Positions 29,201 to 36,744 of a DNA stretch of 59,369 nucleotides are shown here, one piece after another; positions within the stretch are counted from its first letter, which is position 1, and every line of letters starts with the position of its first letter. The translations under genes and the position numbers were made by a program. The stretch spans positions 93,929 through 153,297 of the forward strand of contig NW_013657619.1 in NCBI RefSeq assembly GCF_000142905.1. The letters run 5' to 3'. The DNA comes from Thecamonas trahens ATCC 50062. Lineage: Eukaryota > Apusozoa > Apusomonadida > Apusomonadidae. A model generated the notes under the pieces. That model was not told the origin of the DNA. It did no database searches and saw only the letters and a program-made list of their open reading frames with translations.

Positions 29201-29797
29201 GTTGTCCACAAAGATAACGTAGATGGTGCCCATAATAATGGCCCAACGGAAGCCTGTCGACGCCAGAATCCTATCCGGTATGCTGAGCCACCACTGCAGA
29301 CGGGCGTCGTCATCATCATCGTCATCATCATCGCCATGATCATCAGCGTCAGCACCAGCCAAGCCGCCATCTAAACCAGCACTTTCCATTCCATAGTGCA
29401 TGAGCAACGGCATGCGCTCGCCAGCAATGGTCGACCGCGGCGACGGCAGCGATGAGAAGCTCGACCGCAGGTCAAGAGCGGGCATGGACTTGGGCATGAC
29501 CGGAAACGACAGAAACGATTGCACATCAAGAGCACCGGTACCAGCATCCTGCCCGACCCCTCCATGCGCATGTGCCCCGTCAGCTCTACTCTCCTCAGCC
29601 CCGCCATCGCCAGCCCTGCCATCGCCAGCCCTGCCATCGCCAGCCCTGCCATCGCCAGCCCTGCCATCGCCATGCTCTTCGCCTGCGAGCCATGTCGTCG
29701 ACCCGTCACGCGGAGACTCTGCGGTGGTGAAGGACGAGCTCGAGGAGAGCAGCAGGGAAGCAGGGACCACACCTGCTCCTGCTGCGTTGATGGACAT
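26243..29797 (-). CDS. Membrane RasGEF with voltage-sensor-like region (4TM + 2TM + REM + CDC25)
   Basis: 1,184 residues, single exon, ATG at 29797. The first 165 residues are disordered, with a GDGRA minisatellite and a poly-Asp run. Four TM segments follow: S1 about 183-203, S2 about 214-238 (with Glu), S3 about 245-268 (FFFILDAV, with the Asp typical of voltage sensors) and S4 about 275-306, a hydrophobic helix with repeated Lys/Arg (KLAKAGREARVSARAARLL). Then TM5 (about 368-386), an extracellular loop of about 90 residues with NNT and NVS sites, and TM6 (about 474-496). No pore-loop filter is visible. The C-terminus has a RasGEF N-terminal module (IRGLVYHALSSPDDSFVDAF) and a CDC25 domain (NANGLMEVVSALVSTPIKRL, FIPYLGQYLQDLFKMDEANP, LINMRKGAYVAEHVVHKI). 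It should activate a Ras-type GTPase at the membrane. Confidence 0.9.
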   Translation of the reverse strand: MSINAAGAGVVPASLLLSSSSSFTTAESPRDGSTTWLAGEEHGDGRAGDGRAGDGRAGDGRAGDGGAEESRADGAHAHGGVGQDAGTGALDVQSFLSFPVMPKSMPALDLRSSFSSLPSPRSTIAGERMPLLMHYGMESAGLDGGLAGADADDHGDDDDDDDDDARLQWWLSIPDRILASTGFRWAIIMGTIYVIFVDNIEVLAELPDPRDANLPFFLLLLKLVVFVMFVVEMAVTAIVRGREYLTSFFFILDAVTLLSFAPDFAALFGVDLLSSASFKLAKAGREARVSARAARLLTLVRIEKIVKQQPHPVDALDEAVPGAGDEAVGMNTSFFALPTKQAATSPSKPGPPSFRFGEVIIQSTTNKVTALVLLLFIAATLLQWPLEWQPHAQAGLNAVEGAWQLDPQHALQSVIPLYLQPYSSSVRAVQLVVNNTVVLGGDFDMRLVRNTFIETVTTDTSVARFNVSHTLRIQAALNVVLMLFVLVILAVGNAVICWDAYHLVELGDKLIKTMELLTDHVTGAAAFAPALVRGVAPGALLAPQPGAGGVGGGSGRLGLTALYSSLDARPPRQRARSFTEVFSTLDLELRSDGDEYSYDDDVGDGGHDSDFSSMVIVGQHASMPAVVAMEAGRRGGRPRRRRRRKPRTKAGLFQVLNSMQVAAADVAKHNRLVAHQLAVMAAENLRLHLEKRQLVALLHEAHVMAAPELAGTAAGQMAALVGVLGADGCEHSPWTAPGLCPVAAEVTTESSGPPSTDSRGTVSRLLSRRHVVSGNIRGLVYHALSSPDDSFVDAFLVSYRRFLSPTQLMEAAMVRLCRLAEAHGADDPFASLAAPSAASWGLARVVYVLKRWLALSHVDFGTDPEPAELLRTLCGVLLPRMGMVAEAEYLLELLEANNRGDCMHPILVFGEAGPPPVAVVDPPRPRVASGPPSLASANPIEVARQMCLYESQLFRRIRPEEFFDKAWKHAQAHALAPNILAFINHFDAMVRRFQVAVLEEPTPEARACVLEAYIRVAHALGELANANGLMEVVSALVSTPIKRLHASWALVPDELRAVLDQLRTLLFDPARGAGPRSFEPDAALLDPLPTFIPYLGQYLQDLFKMDEANPDIDAETGLINMRKGAYVAEHVVHKIVRWQTALTYDFVPYPDLLNLLRASTTDAELAYPDDDALYDRSLLIEPRA
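29598..29675. repeat. 15-bp minisatellite in the RasGEF N-terminus
   Basis: About five copies of a unit close to GCCAGCCCTGCCATC. On the minus strand it encodes tandem GDGRA. A 15-base unit keeps the frame. Confidence 0.9.
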
Positions 29798-30352
29798 ATC
29801 GTCCCCAAAGTGGAGGTATGTGTCGAGAGGGTGGGGTGGTGGAGTGCTGGTAGTGGCTGCCGTTGGCCCTGGCTATGCCTTGCCGGTGTCGCCGTGAAGC
29901 GGTGACTGTCGCATGGCTTGCCCACTTGGCCACAACGCGACAGGCAAGCAACAGAGAGGGATGCAAGTGTGACTTTCACTCAACAGCTTGATTGCGACTC
30001 AAACTCACAGGCAAGCCACATCACCGGCCCACATCATCGATCCACGAGAGTAGCCTCACCCTCGCATACAAGCCTGATCCGGGAGGGAGAGACGTCATCG
30101 GCAATAGATCGGTGCAATCGGTGCAATCGGTACGCTCCAACCAAGCCAGCAACCACCCGCAACGCCAACGAAACGTATAAATCCAATCTCCGAATGTCGG
30201 AGCCCCAACACGTCCCTAATTCCTTCCGTTCGGCTCGCGGGTCACACGCTCCATCAAGACAAGTCACGCGCTCCAACCCGACGGCCCGACCCGAAAGCCG
30301 GCCAGCACGTCTCTCTCTCCCTCTTGCTCTCTCTCTGAAAGTTTGCAACGTT
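29798..30352. other. Divergent promoter region of RasGEF and the secreted C39-like gene
   Basis: No gene recognised. It includes a tandem GGTGCAATC (30111-30129), a TATAAAT box at 30176-30182 and a CT-rich stretch (30309-30337) just before the start codon at 30353. Confidence 0.6.
30176..30182 (+). promoter_or_regulatory. Candidate TATA box
   Basis: TATAAAT in otherwise GC-rich sequence, 171 bp before the ATG of the secreted C39-like gene. A transcription start about 30 bp on would give a 5' UTR of about 145 bases. Unproven. Confidence 0.4.
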
Positions 30353-31257
30353 ATGAAGGGTGCCATTCTCCTGACTGTACTTGCCGTTGTGGTCACACTC
30401 TCTGTCGCCCGGCATGTCATTCCTCATGACCATTGGCCGTATGTTGTTGCATCTGCTCCCATTGGTCCCTCCTCTGGTCCTTGGACGCTGTACCTGGCCT
30501 GCATGCCGGCGGAGGACAAGCGTGTCGACGTGGGTCCGTGGCCTCTCTTTTTTTTTCCCCGCCAGTGTTGGACGACAATGATGGTGGCTTGGGTTTTTGG
30601 CGTGCAGCTAGAAGAAAATGATGGTGGCCTTGGTGATGGTGATGACCATCATCATCATCACCATCACCATCATCATCATCATCGTCATCATCACCATCAT
30701 CATCATGAGCTCAGGTTTGTTGGTGGTGATGGTGGTCTTTGGAGGGGTAGTAGTGACTCACAGCAAGAGGATCGAGGTGGGGGCGTAGGATGTTCAAGCA
30801 GTGCGATCCGCGGTGGGGCAACGAGCGGCTTGGAGATGCTGGCTCGCCGAACACCATCTGCCAGGCTGGGTGCGCCATGACGTCGACGACGATGGCGCTG
30901 GCGCACTTTAACACTACCGTCGATAAGCACGGGGTCAACCCGGGGACCGTCAACTCATGGCTGGTCAAGCACGGCGGCTTTGCTGACAAGGATCTGATCA
31001 TCTGGAGTGCTGTCTCCGGCCTCGGCACGATGAAGGTTGACACGATTCTGCAGTCGCCGTCGGCCTCGGTTGTCCACGGTTACATCAACAAGGGCCACCC
31101 TGTCATCATGCACGTCCGCGACAACACCCATTTTGTTCTCGGCATTGGCTACGACTCGGAGAATCCGAACATGATTGTTGTCAACGATCCGGCCTTTACC
31201 ACCACCGAGTACAACCTCTCGGGCGTGACCGAGGTTGTCGTCTACGCCCGCGCGTGA
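30353..31257 (+). CDS. Secreted C39-like (papain-fold) protein, two exons
   Basis: Exon 1 is 30353-30438. It encodes a clear signal peptide (MKGAILLTVLAVVVTLSVA) plus RHVIPHDHW. The donor is GTATGT, the same as in IFT56. The 350-bp intron ends GTAG; exon 2 is 30789-31257. The junction codon gives Pro, making WPMFKQCDPRWGNERLG, the expected start of a peptidase C39-like domain. Spliced length is 184 residues. Putative catalytic residues: Cys in ICQAGCAMTSTTMAL, His in DNTHFVLGIGYD, and Asp in VVNDPAF. Proteins of this family are peptidases, transferases or bacterial-wall enzymes, so digestion of bacterial prey is one plausible role. The substrate is unknown. It is convergent with the SH3-PTB gene (47 bp). 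Confidence 0.85.
30439..30788 (+). other. Intron with CAT repeats in the C39-like gene
   Basis: 350 bp, donor GTATGT, acceptor CGTAG, splitting a Pro codon. It carries a (CAT)n tract at about 30648-30707. The intron is in part open, so naive translation would read a poly-His protein; the conserved splice and domain start argue against that. Confidence 0.8.
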
Positions 31258-31304
31258 GCGAGCGGCTGTAAAGAATGCACACCCTTTTAGAACAGAGTCG
31301 CGCG

Positions 31305-32642
31305 CTACTTGATCCGGTTCATGAGCTTGGCGATTTGGTCGAGGATCGCGTTGTGGAGCTCGACGGCTTGAGGGGTGGAGAAGACAAAGACCTCCCGAGC
31401 TGCGGCCGCAGTCGGCGACGGCACTTGTTTGTCGGTACCGGTCTCGCCTCCGGCCTCGCTGCCGCCGAGCGCCCACGATGCCGAGTGAGTGATCGGAAGC
31501 GCGGCGACGGCACTGGCGTCGCTGCCTATCGAGTACTGGAACCGCTGCCGCTGCTCCAGGACGTGGAACTGGTCGATGTGGCCGTACTTGTGCGAGTAGA
31601 CCATGATCTCCTGGTCGGGCACAAACGAGAGCGCGCCCTTGACATAAACCTTGAGGCTCTTACGGCCGACCTCGATGTAGACGTCGCGGAGTTCGGTCAT
31701 CTCGTCGGAGTTGTCGACAGAGGCAGACGGCGGGCCGCCGATGAGCTCCTTGGCCCGAAACCGTGGGTAGCCCGAAGTCGCTGGCTCGGGTGGGCGGTGC
31801 ATGAGGACAGAGGTCGACGAGACCGACCGCCGCATGCTCCGCAGGCCACTGCCACTTTCGTTGTCTTCGATTCGCAGGTCGCCCAGCGCTCGGTCAAGCG
31901 TTGCCTCGTCCTGGGAGAACACCTGCCGGTGCCGCGCATGGTCGCTGCTTGCCAGCCCGTCGTCATCGTCATCGTCGTACCCGTCGCCGACGTCCGAAGC
32001 GTCAGAGAGTTCGCTGCCGCGCGGCCCGCAGTCCGACTGCGAGCCCTCACGCTCAAGCGCTCCCGAGTCAAACTCGATCAAGCTCACCAACGAGGTCTGG
32101 CGCACCACCGCCCGCGGCACCCCAATGCCGACTATCGACGGATTGGCCGAGATCGACCGCGCATGGTTCGCCCGCGCGTGGTTTGCCCGCGACCGCGGCG
32201 CAGGCGGCGGCGGCAGCAGCGGCGCAGACTGCATCATGACCGACACCGCATTGCGCGCCGCTACGTCGCGCCCGCTTGTCGGCGACAGCTCCAGCAGCGA
32301 GCCACCAGTCGAGGGGAGGCCGAGCTTATGGCTCGGCGAAATACCTGCAGATGGCGGCGCAGAGTCGGACCGGCCCTGTGGCGACGGCTCGCGCGAAATT
32401 ACAGAGAGCGGAATGTGCAGCAGAGCACAGTTGGAGTACAGGACCAGACCGACCGAGCCCGTCACCGGATTGCGGACCCGCCACCAGCCCGGCAGCGGCA
32501 TCGCGCCCGAGTCGAGCACTTCAAGTACAGCTCCGATAGCAGCATCCTTCAGCGGCACAATGCCGGTAGCTTCATCAACAAACGCCTGCGGCAGCTGGGT
32601 CCGTGCCAGCGGCGTCACCAGCCGGGCTTGAAAGACAGACAT
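31305..32642 (-). CDS. Adaptor protein with SH3-like and IRS-type PTB domains
   Basis: 445 residues, ATG at 32642. The N-terminal 75 residues look like an SH3 fold: LPQAFVDEATGIVPLKDAAI, then GAVLEVLDS, then PGWWRVRNPVTGSVGLVLYS and N. The Trp pair and the G-x-x-G-L-V-L-Y-S-N end match the WW and G-x-I/V-P-S-N-Y marks. The middle 240 residues are disordered, with Ser, an acidic DDDDDD run and SxS patches. Residues of about 322-440 resemble an IRS/DOK-type phosphotyrosine-binding domain: LRDVYIEVGRKSLKVYVKGA, KYGHIDQFHVLEQRQRFQYS, and REVFVFSTPQAVELHNAILDQIAKLM. Such a pairing suggests a docking adaptor in signalling. PTB ligand and Tyr phosphorylation dependence are unknown. Confidence 0.75.
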   Translation of the reverse strand: MSVFQARLVTPLARTQLPQAFVDEATGIVPLKDAAIGAVLEVLDSGAMPLPGWWRVRNPVTGSVGLVLYSNCALLHIPLSVISREPSPQGRSDSAPPSAGISPSHKLGLPSTGGSLLELSPTSGRDVAARNAVSVMMQSAPLLPPPPAPRSRANHARANHARSISANPSIVGIGVPRAVVRQTSLVSLIEFDSGALEREGSQSDCGPRGSELSDASDVGDGYDDDDDDGLASSDHARHRQVFSQDEATLDRALGDLRIEDNESGSGLRSMRRSVSSTSVLMHRPPEPATSGYPRFRAKELIGGPPSASVDNSDEMTELRDVYIEVGRKSLKVYVKGALSFVPDQEIMVYSHKYGHIDQFHVLEQRQRFQYSIGSDASAVAALPITHSASWALGGSEAGGETGTDKQVPSPTAAAAREVFVFSTPQAVELHNAILDQIAKLMNRIK

Positions 32643-34065
32643 GGTGCGTGGGCCTGGATAACCTTTTCCAAGTAGGTGATCAGCACAGCACGAGTGAGTC
32701 GATGATGCAGAGTTGGGTTGCCTTGTCCAGCACGCTGGTCAGCAGCACAAGCCAATATAGCACGACACGATACGATACGATACGATTCGAGCGATACGGC
32801 GCGACGCTATGATGAGCAGAGCGTTGCGGAGCCGGGCAAGGATGGACGAGGATGTACGAGGATGTACGAGGATGCGAGGATGTGACGAGTTGTTCTCTGA
32901 AGTGAGCTGGTCACGAGGGATGAACTCAGTCAAATTGGATGAAGAAAGTCGCGTTTGGGGGGACCGAAGAGCGGAGAGCAGGAGAGTGGCGAGCGGAGAG
33001 CGGAGAGTCGCTGTTCGCCTTGTGTTGGTCGCGTGGCCGACGGTGAGAAGGGATGGCTGTGGTCGGAGTGTGGGTGGGTGGGTGGGTGGGGGGAGGGGTA
33101 TCCTCCTCGGTTTTCTTTTCCTCGGTGGTGGGTGTGGGTGGGTGAGGTGGTATTAAGGGTGGTGGATACTCATATTTTTTTATTTTAGGGGGGGGGGGGG
33201 GAGGGTATCGTGGGGAAGGAGCGGACGGCCAATCGGCAACGCGTGCGGGAACAATTTCTTGCTCGGTGAGAACAGACCGAGCATCTGGGTGATGGCGATT
33301 CGATCATGACAATCGATGGATGCAGGACTGGACTCATCGGAATAAAGGGATGTGGGGCTAGAGGTAGTGGTGTTTGGTATGAAGGCTTACAACGGGTAGT
33401 AATCATCCCTCCATCGTCCCAAACACCGCGCATCCTTGCAAAGCCTTCCACCACCTTTACTTCAATTGCAGCCAATTGTCGCCATCGAACGCTGCCGCAC
33501 GGCGGTGGTCGCTCTCGGCATCGACCGCCTCATGGCAACGCTCCTCGAGACGGAAATCCGCGACGCGATCGCTTTTCCCTCCCAAGGCCGGCGGTGGGCA
33601 TGACTTGCTCACCGGCACGCCATCGATTGTCGATCTGAGCGAGTACCTCGTTCGTCAATCAATCATAATCATTCACCATTGATTGTGATCAATGGATCCG
33701 TTTGCGCGCGCGCGCCACACTCACCGACCCAGCAGGCAGTCCTCCCCCCCTTCCCCCCCCTCCCACACACGCACACTCCGGTGCCAGCCAAGCACACGGC
33801 ACCACACCCAACCACACCCACCACTACCTACTCCAAGTCGTGTAGTTGACGCGGTGGTGGTATGGCGTCAGAAGAGTACGTACAGGCGCTCTCTCTCTCT
33901 CTCTCTTTCCCTCTCCTGCCTTCCTCCCCACTCTGGGTGAGCTGGCGGTCGAGGTGGCGGTGATGGCAGTGATGGCAGTGATGTGATGGGCAAAGGCGAC
34001 GTGAGGAGGGAAGGGAAGGAGGAAGGGGGGGGGGGGAACTCATCAAGGATGGTGGAGTATATAGA
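32643..34065. other. Long intergenic region (1.4 kb)
   Basis: Upstream of both the SH3-PTB gene and the giant coiled-coil gene. It contains an ACGAT pentamer array (32763-32787), short GAGGATGTAC repeats (32846-32875), GGAGAGC repeats (about 32970-33010), a G14 run (33188-33201), and a G12 run (34025-34036) about 30 bp before the coiled-coil start. A possible small coding segment lies at 33470-33680 (listed separately). Confidence 0.55.
33466..33682 (+). pseudogene. Possible coding remnant or unrecognised exon
   Basis: After a pyrimidine-rich stretch ending in TTGCAG, one frame reads PIVAIERCRTAVVALGIDRL and then MATLLETEIRDAIAFPS. The next frame, one base off, reads KAGGGHDLLTGTPSIVDLSE and YLVRQS before a stop at 33682. 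Both halves have balanced, globular composition unlike the flanking simple sequence. Removing one C from the CCC before CAAGG would join them. No family was recognised; it may be an exon of a gene I cannot trace, or a relic. Confidence 0.3.
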
Positions 34066-36744
34066 ATGGACGCCGTGCTACAAAAGCTCGAGGTCCGCGA
34101 CCAAGAGGTTGTGCAGAAGGCGCTGTGGCGAGCTGGACAGTACGGCGAGAGGATCAAGGCGGCTTGCAGGAACGCGGTCGAGGGCGCAGTGAAGAGCATG
34201 GCATCGTTTGTGGAGACATACGATGAGGACATTAAGCGGTTGACAGCGAGAAACTACGCGTCGCTGAACAAGACACTCGCAGGCATCCCGCATCCGGACG
34301 AGGCGACACGAACAAAGCTCGCCTTTGCCCAGCTCCGCATCGACGACGAGTCCAACATCCGTACCGACATGACCGCAAACATCGCCGCGCTTGGCGCTGC
34401 CCTCCGCTCTGCAGCATCCCAGCTCGATAATCTTCCGCTGCCGCCGCCGCTGCCGTCTCGGGCCCGCGAGCCGGACGACCGTGTCCGTCACATGCAGGCA
34501 CGGGTCGAGGCGCTAGTCTCAGAGCGCGACGTCGCGCTCGCTGCACACCGCTCAACGGTGGCAGAACTGGAGCTTGAGCGCTCCCGCTACGATGTACTCG
34601 ACAATTTGTATCACTCGAGTCTGCGCGAGGCTCAAGCAGCGGTCGCCGATCTAGCGGCCGTGGTCAAGCCGGCGGCGACACCCGCCGCCCCACCCCCAGT
34701 CCCGGCCGAACAGCCGGAGCTGGAGGCGCAGCTGGACGAATTCCAAGCCGCCAATGCCGCGGCGCAGCTCGAGTGCCTTCGACTGGCCCAGGAACTTGAT
34801 GAAGCCCGTGTCCGCGCTCAGGCTGCCGAGGCCGAGCTCGCCGAGCTCTCGCACTTTGCCCACGATGCATCTATGCTCCGTGACGAGGCCGCCGCGCTCA
34901 ACGACTCGCTGGTCATCGAGCGCGAAGAGACCAACGCGCTTGCGTCGTCGCTCAAAATTGCTTTTGACGTCGAGTCCGAGTCGAACCAGGCTCTCCGCGA
35001 GAACCTCAAGACCCAGGTCGGCATCACCAGGACCATCAAGCGCAAGCTTGCCGCGGCGCAGACTGAGCTCGCCGCGGTTTCGCAAGCCAAGGCCGACGCG
35101 CTCGATCGTGTCCATTCGCTCGAGGCCGAGCTTGCTGCCATGCGCGATGCCGCGGAGCATGCCGATTCAGCCAAGGACGCTGCCGTTGACGCCGTTCGCT
35201 CCGACATGGCGACGCAGCTCGCCGAGCTTCTTGAGCAGCTCGACGAGGTCCAGGCCGAGAACGATGCCTTGCGCACCAGCATCGACGCCCTCCGCCCATC
35301 AGCGCTTGCGGCAGATGAGCTGCCGCTACTCAACGATGAGATTACCACGCTCCGGGCTGCGCTAGATGCCGCAACACGCGACCGAGACGCTGTCCGTGCA
35401 GACATGAACCGGATGCTCGCCGAGCGCGATGCCGCCCGCGCGGAGCTGGCATCTGTCCGAGCCTCATCCCATGCCCAAGCGCTGGTCGGCTCGGGCCACA
35501 CTGCCCAAGCCCTCGCCGAGCGCATAGTGCTCTACGACGAGCTCAAAGCCCAATACGATGCGTCGCGGAAGCAGTGGGCTGACCACGTCCGCATGCTCGA
35601 AGAAGCGCTCGAGTCGCAAAAGACCTCGGGTGCAGTTGCCGGCCTCCGCCGCTCGCTCGCCCGCGACTCGGAGCTCATTCAAGCTGCTCTCGACCGCGAC
35701 ACTTCGCAGGCCTCGATCTTGGTTGCGCCCTCGGCCGATCCAGCGCTCAAGCACCAGCTGACAGCCATGGAGGCCGAGAACCAAGACTTGCGGTCACAGC
35801 TCGACCAAGCTATCCTGCTCAACGAGCGACTGACCTCACTTTCTATGCTGAGCTCGCCGCGGACGCCCCAGGGCGCCAACCCGATGGCTCTCCGAGAGCT
35901 CGAAGACAGGCTCGATGAGGCGACACAGCTCAACGCACTGCTCCAAGCCCGGCTCGACCGCGGCTCGCCGGCCTCACAGCGCTCTCCGCTCGCGCCGATC
36001 GAAAACGCGCCGCCTGCTGATCGCTCCACCAACCGCCTTCACACCGTCATCGAGGAGCTTAAGAACCAAGCCAATGAGGCCGAGGCTCTCAATGCCGCGC
36101 TCTCTGCTGACGCGGTCGCCGCCCACACCGCGCACCAAGAGGTCAAGGCTGAGCTTGAGACCGCGCTGGCTGACCTCGCGTCCATGCGCCTCCGTGCCCG
36201 TGAAAACGAGGCATCCGTTCTCGCGCTTCAAGCCCGGGTGACCGAGCTCGACACCTCGCTTGCCGACATCACGTTCAACGCCTCGCGCGAGCAAGCAGCC
36301 GGCAACGCCGAGGTGCTCGCCGCACTAGCAACCGAACGCGACGAGCTCGCTGCCGAGCGCGATGCGGTCCGCCGCGAGCTACAGGCCGCCGAATCCGCTG
36401 CAGCGCTGGCGGATGCGCACGCCCAGCAGCTCGAGGCCCGAGCGAAGCTTCGGGACGACCACATGCGTAGCCTTCAGGCACGCCTTGCCGACGACGCCAA
36501 TATGACCGAAGACCTCCGATCCCTCGCTGACGAGGCGGAGGCGCTCAACGCTGCTCTTACCACCGAAGCCGAGCTTGCTCGTCGCGAGGTTGACGAGGCC
36601 CGCGCTGAGCGCGACGAAGCGCGGGCCGAGGCCGAGAAGCTCCGCCGCACGGTCACTGCTCACGAGGCTCGAGCCAAGAAGCTCAGCTCGCGAGTTGCCG
36701 ATCTCGACGAGTCGCTCTCGTCGCACGTCGCGCGTTTGCACTGA
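34066..36744 (+). CDS. Giant coiled-coil protein, N-terminal part
   Basis: 892 codons from the ATG at 34066 (MDAVLQKLEVRDQEVVQKAL). The first 110 residues are a helical, non-repetitive head (GQYGERIKAACRNAVEGAVK, FVETYDEDIKRLTARNYASL). After a Pro-rich break (LPLPPPLPSRARE) the rest is heptad coiled coil rich in Ala, Glu, Arg and Leu. The frame ends SHVARLH-stop. One or two bases on, another frame continues FALSNDSLADEREALISERD with the same periodicity, at a CGCGCG stretch (about 36730-36736). This gene is probably one with 36831-45362 and 45356-50875, about 5,600 residues in all. Likely a cytoskeletal, centrosomal or Golgi tether; function unknown. Confidence 0.75.
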   Translation: MDAVLQKLEVRDQEVVQKALWRAGQYGERIKAACRNAVEGAVKSMASFVETYDEDIKRLTARNYASLNKTLAGIPHPDEATRTKLAFAQLRIDDESNIRTDMTANIAALGAALRSAASQLDNLPLPPPLPSRAREPDDRVRHMQARVEALVSERDVALAAHRSTVAELELERSRYDVLDNLYHSSLREAQAAVADLAAVVKPAATPAAPPPVPAEQPELEAQLDEFQAANAAAQLECLRLAQELDEARVRAQAAEAELAELSHFAHDASMLRDEAAALNDSLVIEREETNALASSLKIAFDVESESNQALRENLKTQVGITRTIKRKLAAAQTELAAVSQAKADALDRVHSLEAELAAMRDAAEHADSAKDAAVDAVRSDMATQLAELLEQLDEVQAENDALRTSIDALRPSALAADELPLLNDEITTLRAALDAATRDRDAVRADMNRMLAERDAARAELASVRASSHAQALVGSGHTAQALAERIVLYDELKAQYDASRKQWADHVRMLEEALESQKTSGAVAGLRRSLARDSELIQAALDRDTSQASILVAPSADPALKHQLTAMEAENQDLRSQLDQAILLNERLTSLSMLSSPRTPQGANPMALRELEDRLDEATQLNALLQARLDRGSPASQRSPLAPIENAPPADRSTNRLHTVIEELKNQANEAEALNAALSADAVAAHTAHQEVKAELETALADLASMRLRARENEASVLALQARVTELDTSLADITFNASREQAAGNAEVLAALATERDELAAERDAVRRELQAAESAAALADAHAQQLEARAKLRDDHMRSLQARLADDANMTEDLRSLADEAEALNAALTTEAELARREVDEARAERDEARAEAEKLRRTVTAHEARAKKLSSRVADLDESLSSHVARLH

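Noticed and set aside
26243-29797. Calling the RasGEF membrane part a true ion channel
   Set aside because: The TM5-TM6 segment has a glycosylated loop without a visible pore helix or selectivity filter, so only voltage-sensor likeness is claimed.
30619-30880. Poly-His reading frame from a CAT repeat
   Set aside because: It lies in the intron of the C39-like gene, between a consensus donor and acceptor.
32809-33156. Plus-strand frame of 115 codons
   Set aside because: Built from GAGGATGTAC and GGAGAGC repeats and Gly-rich runs; no domain.
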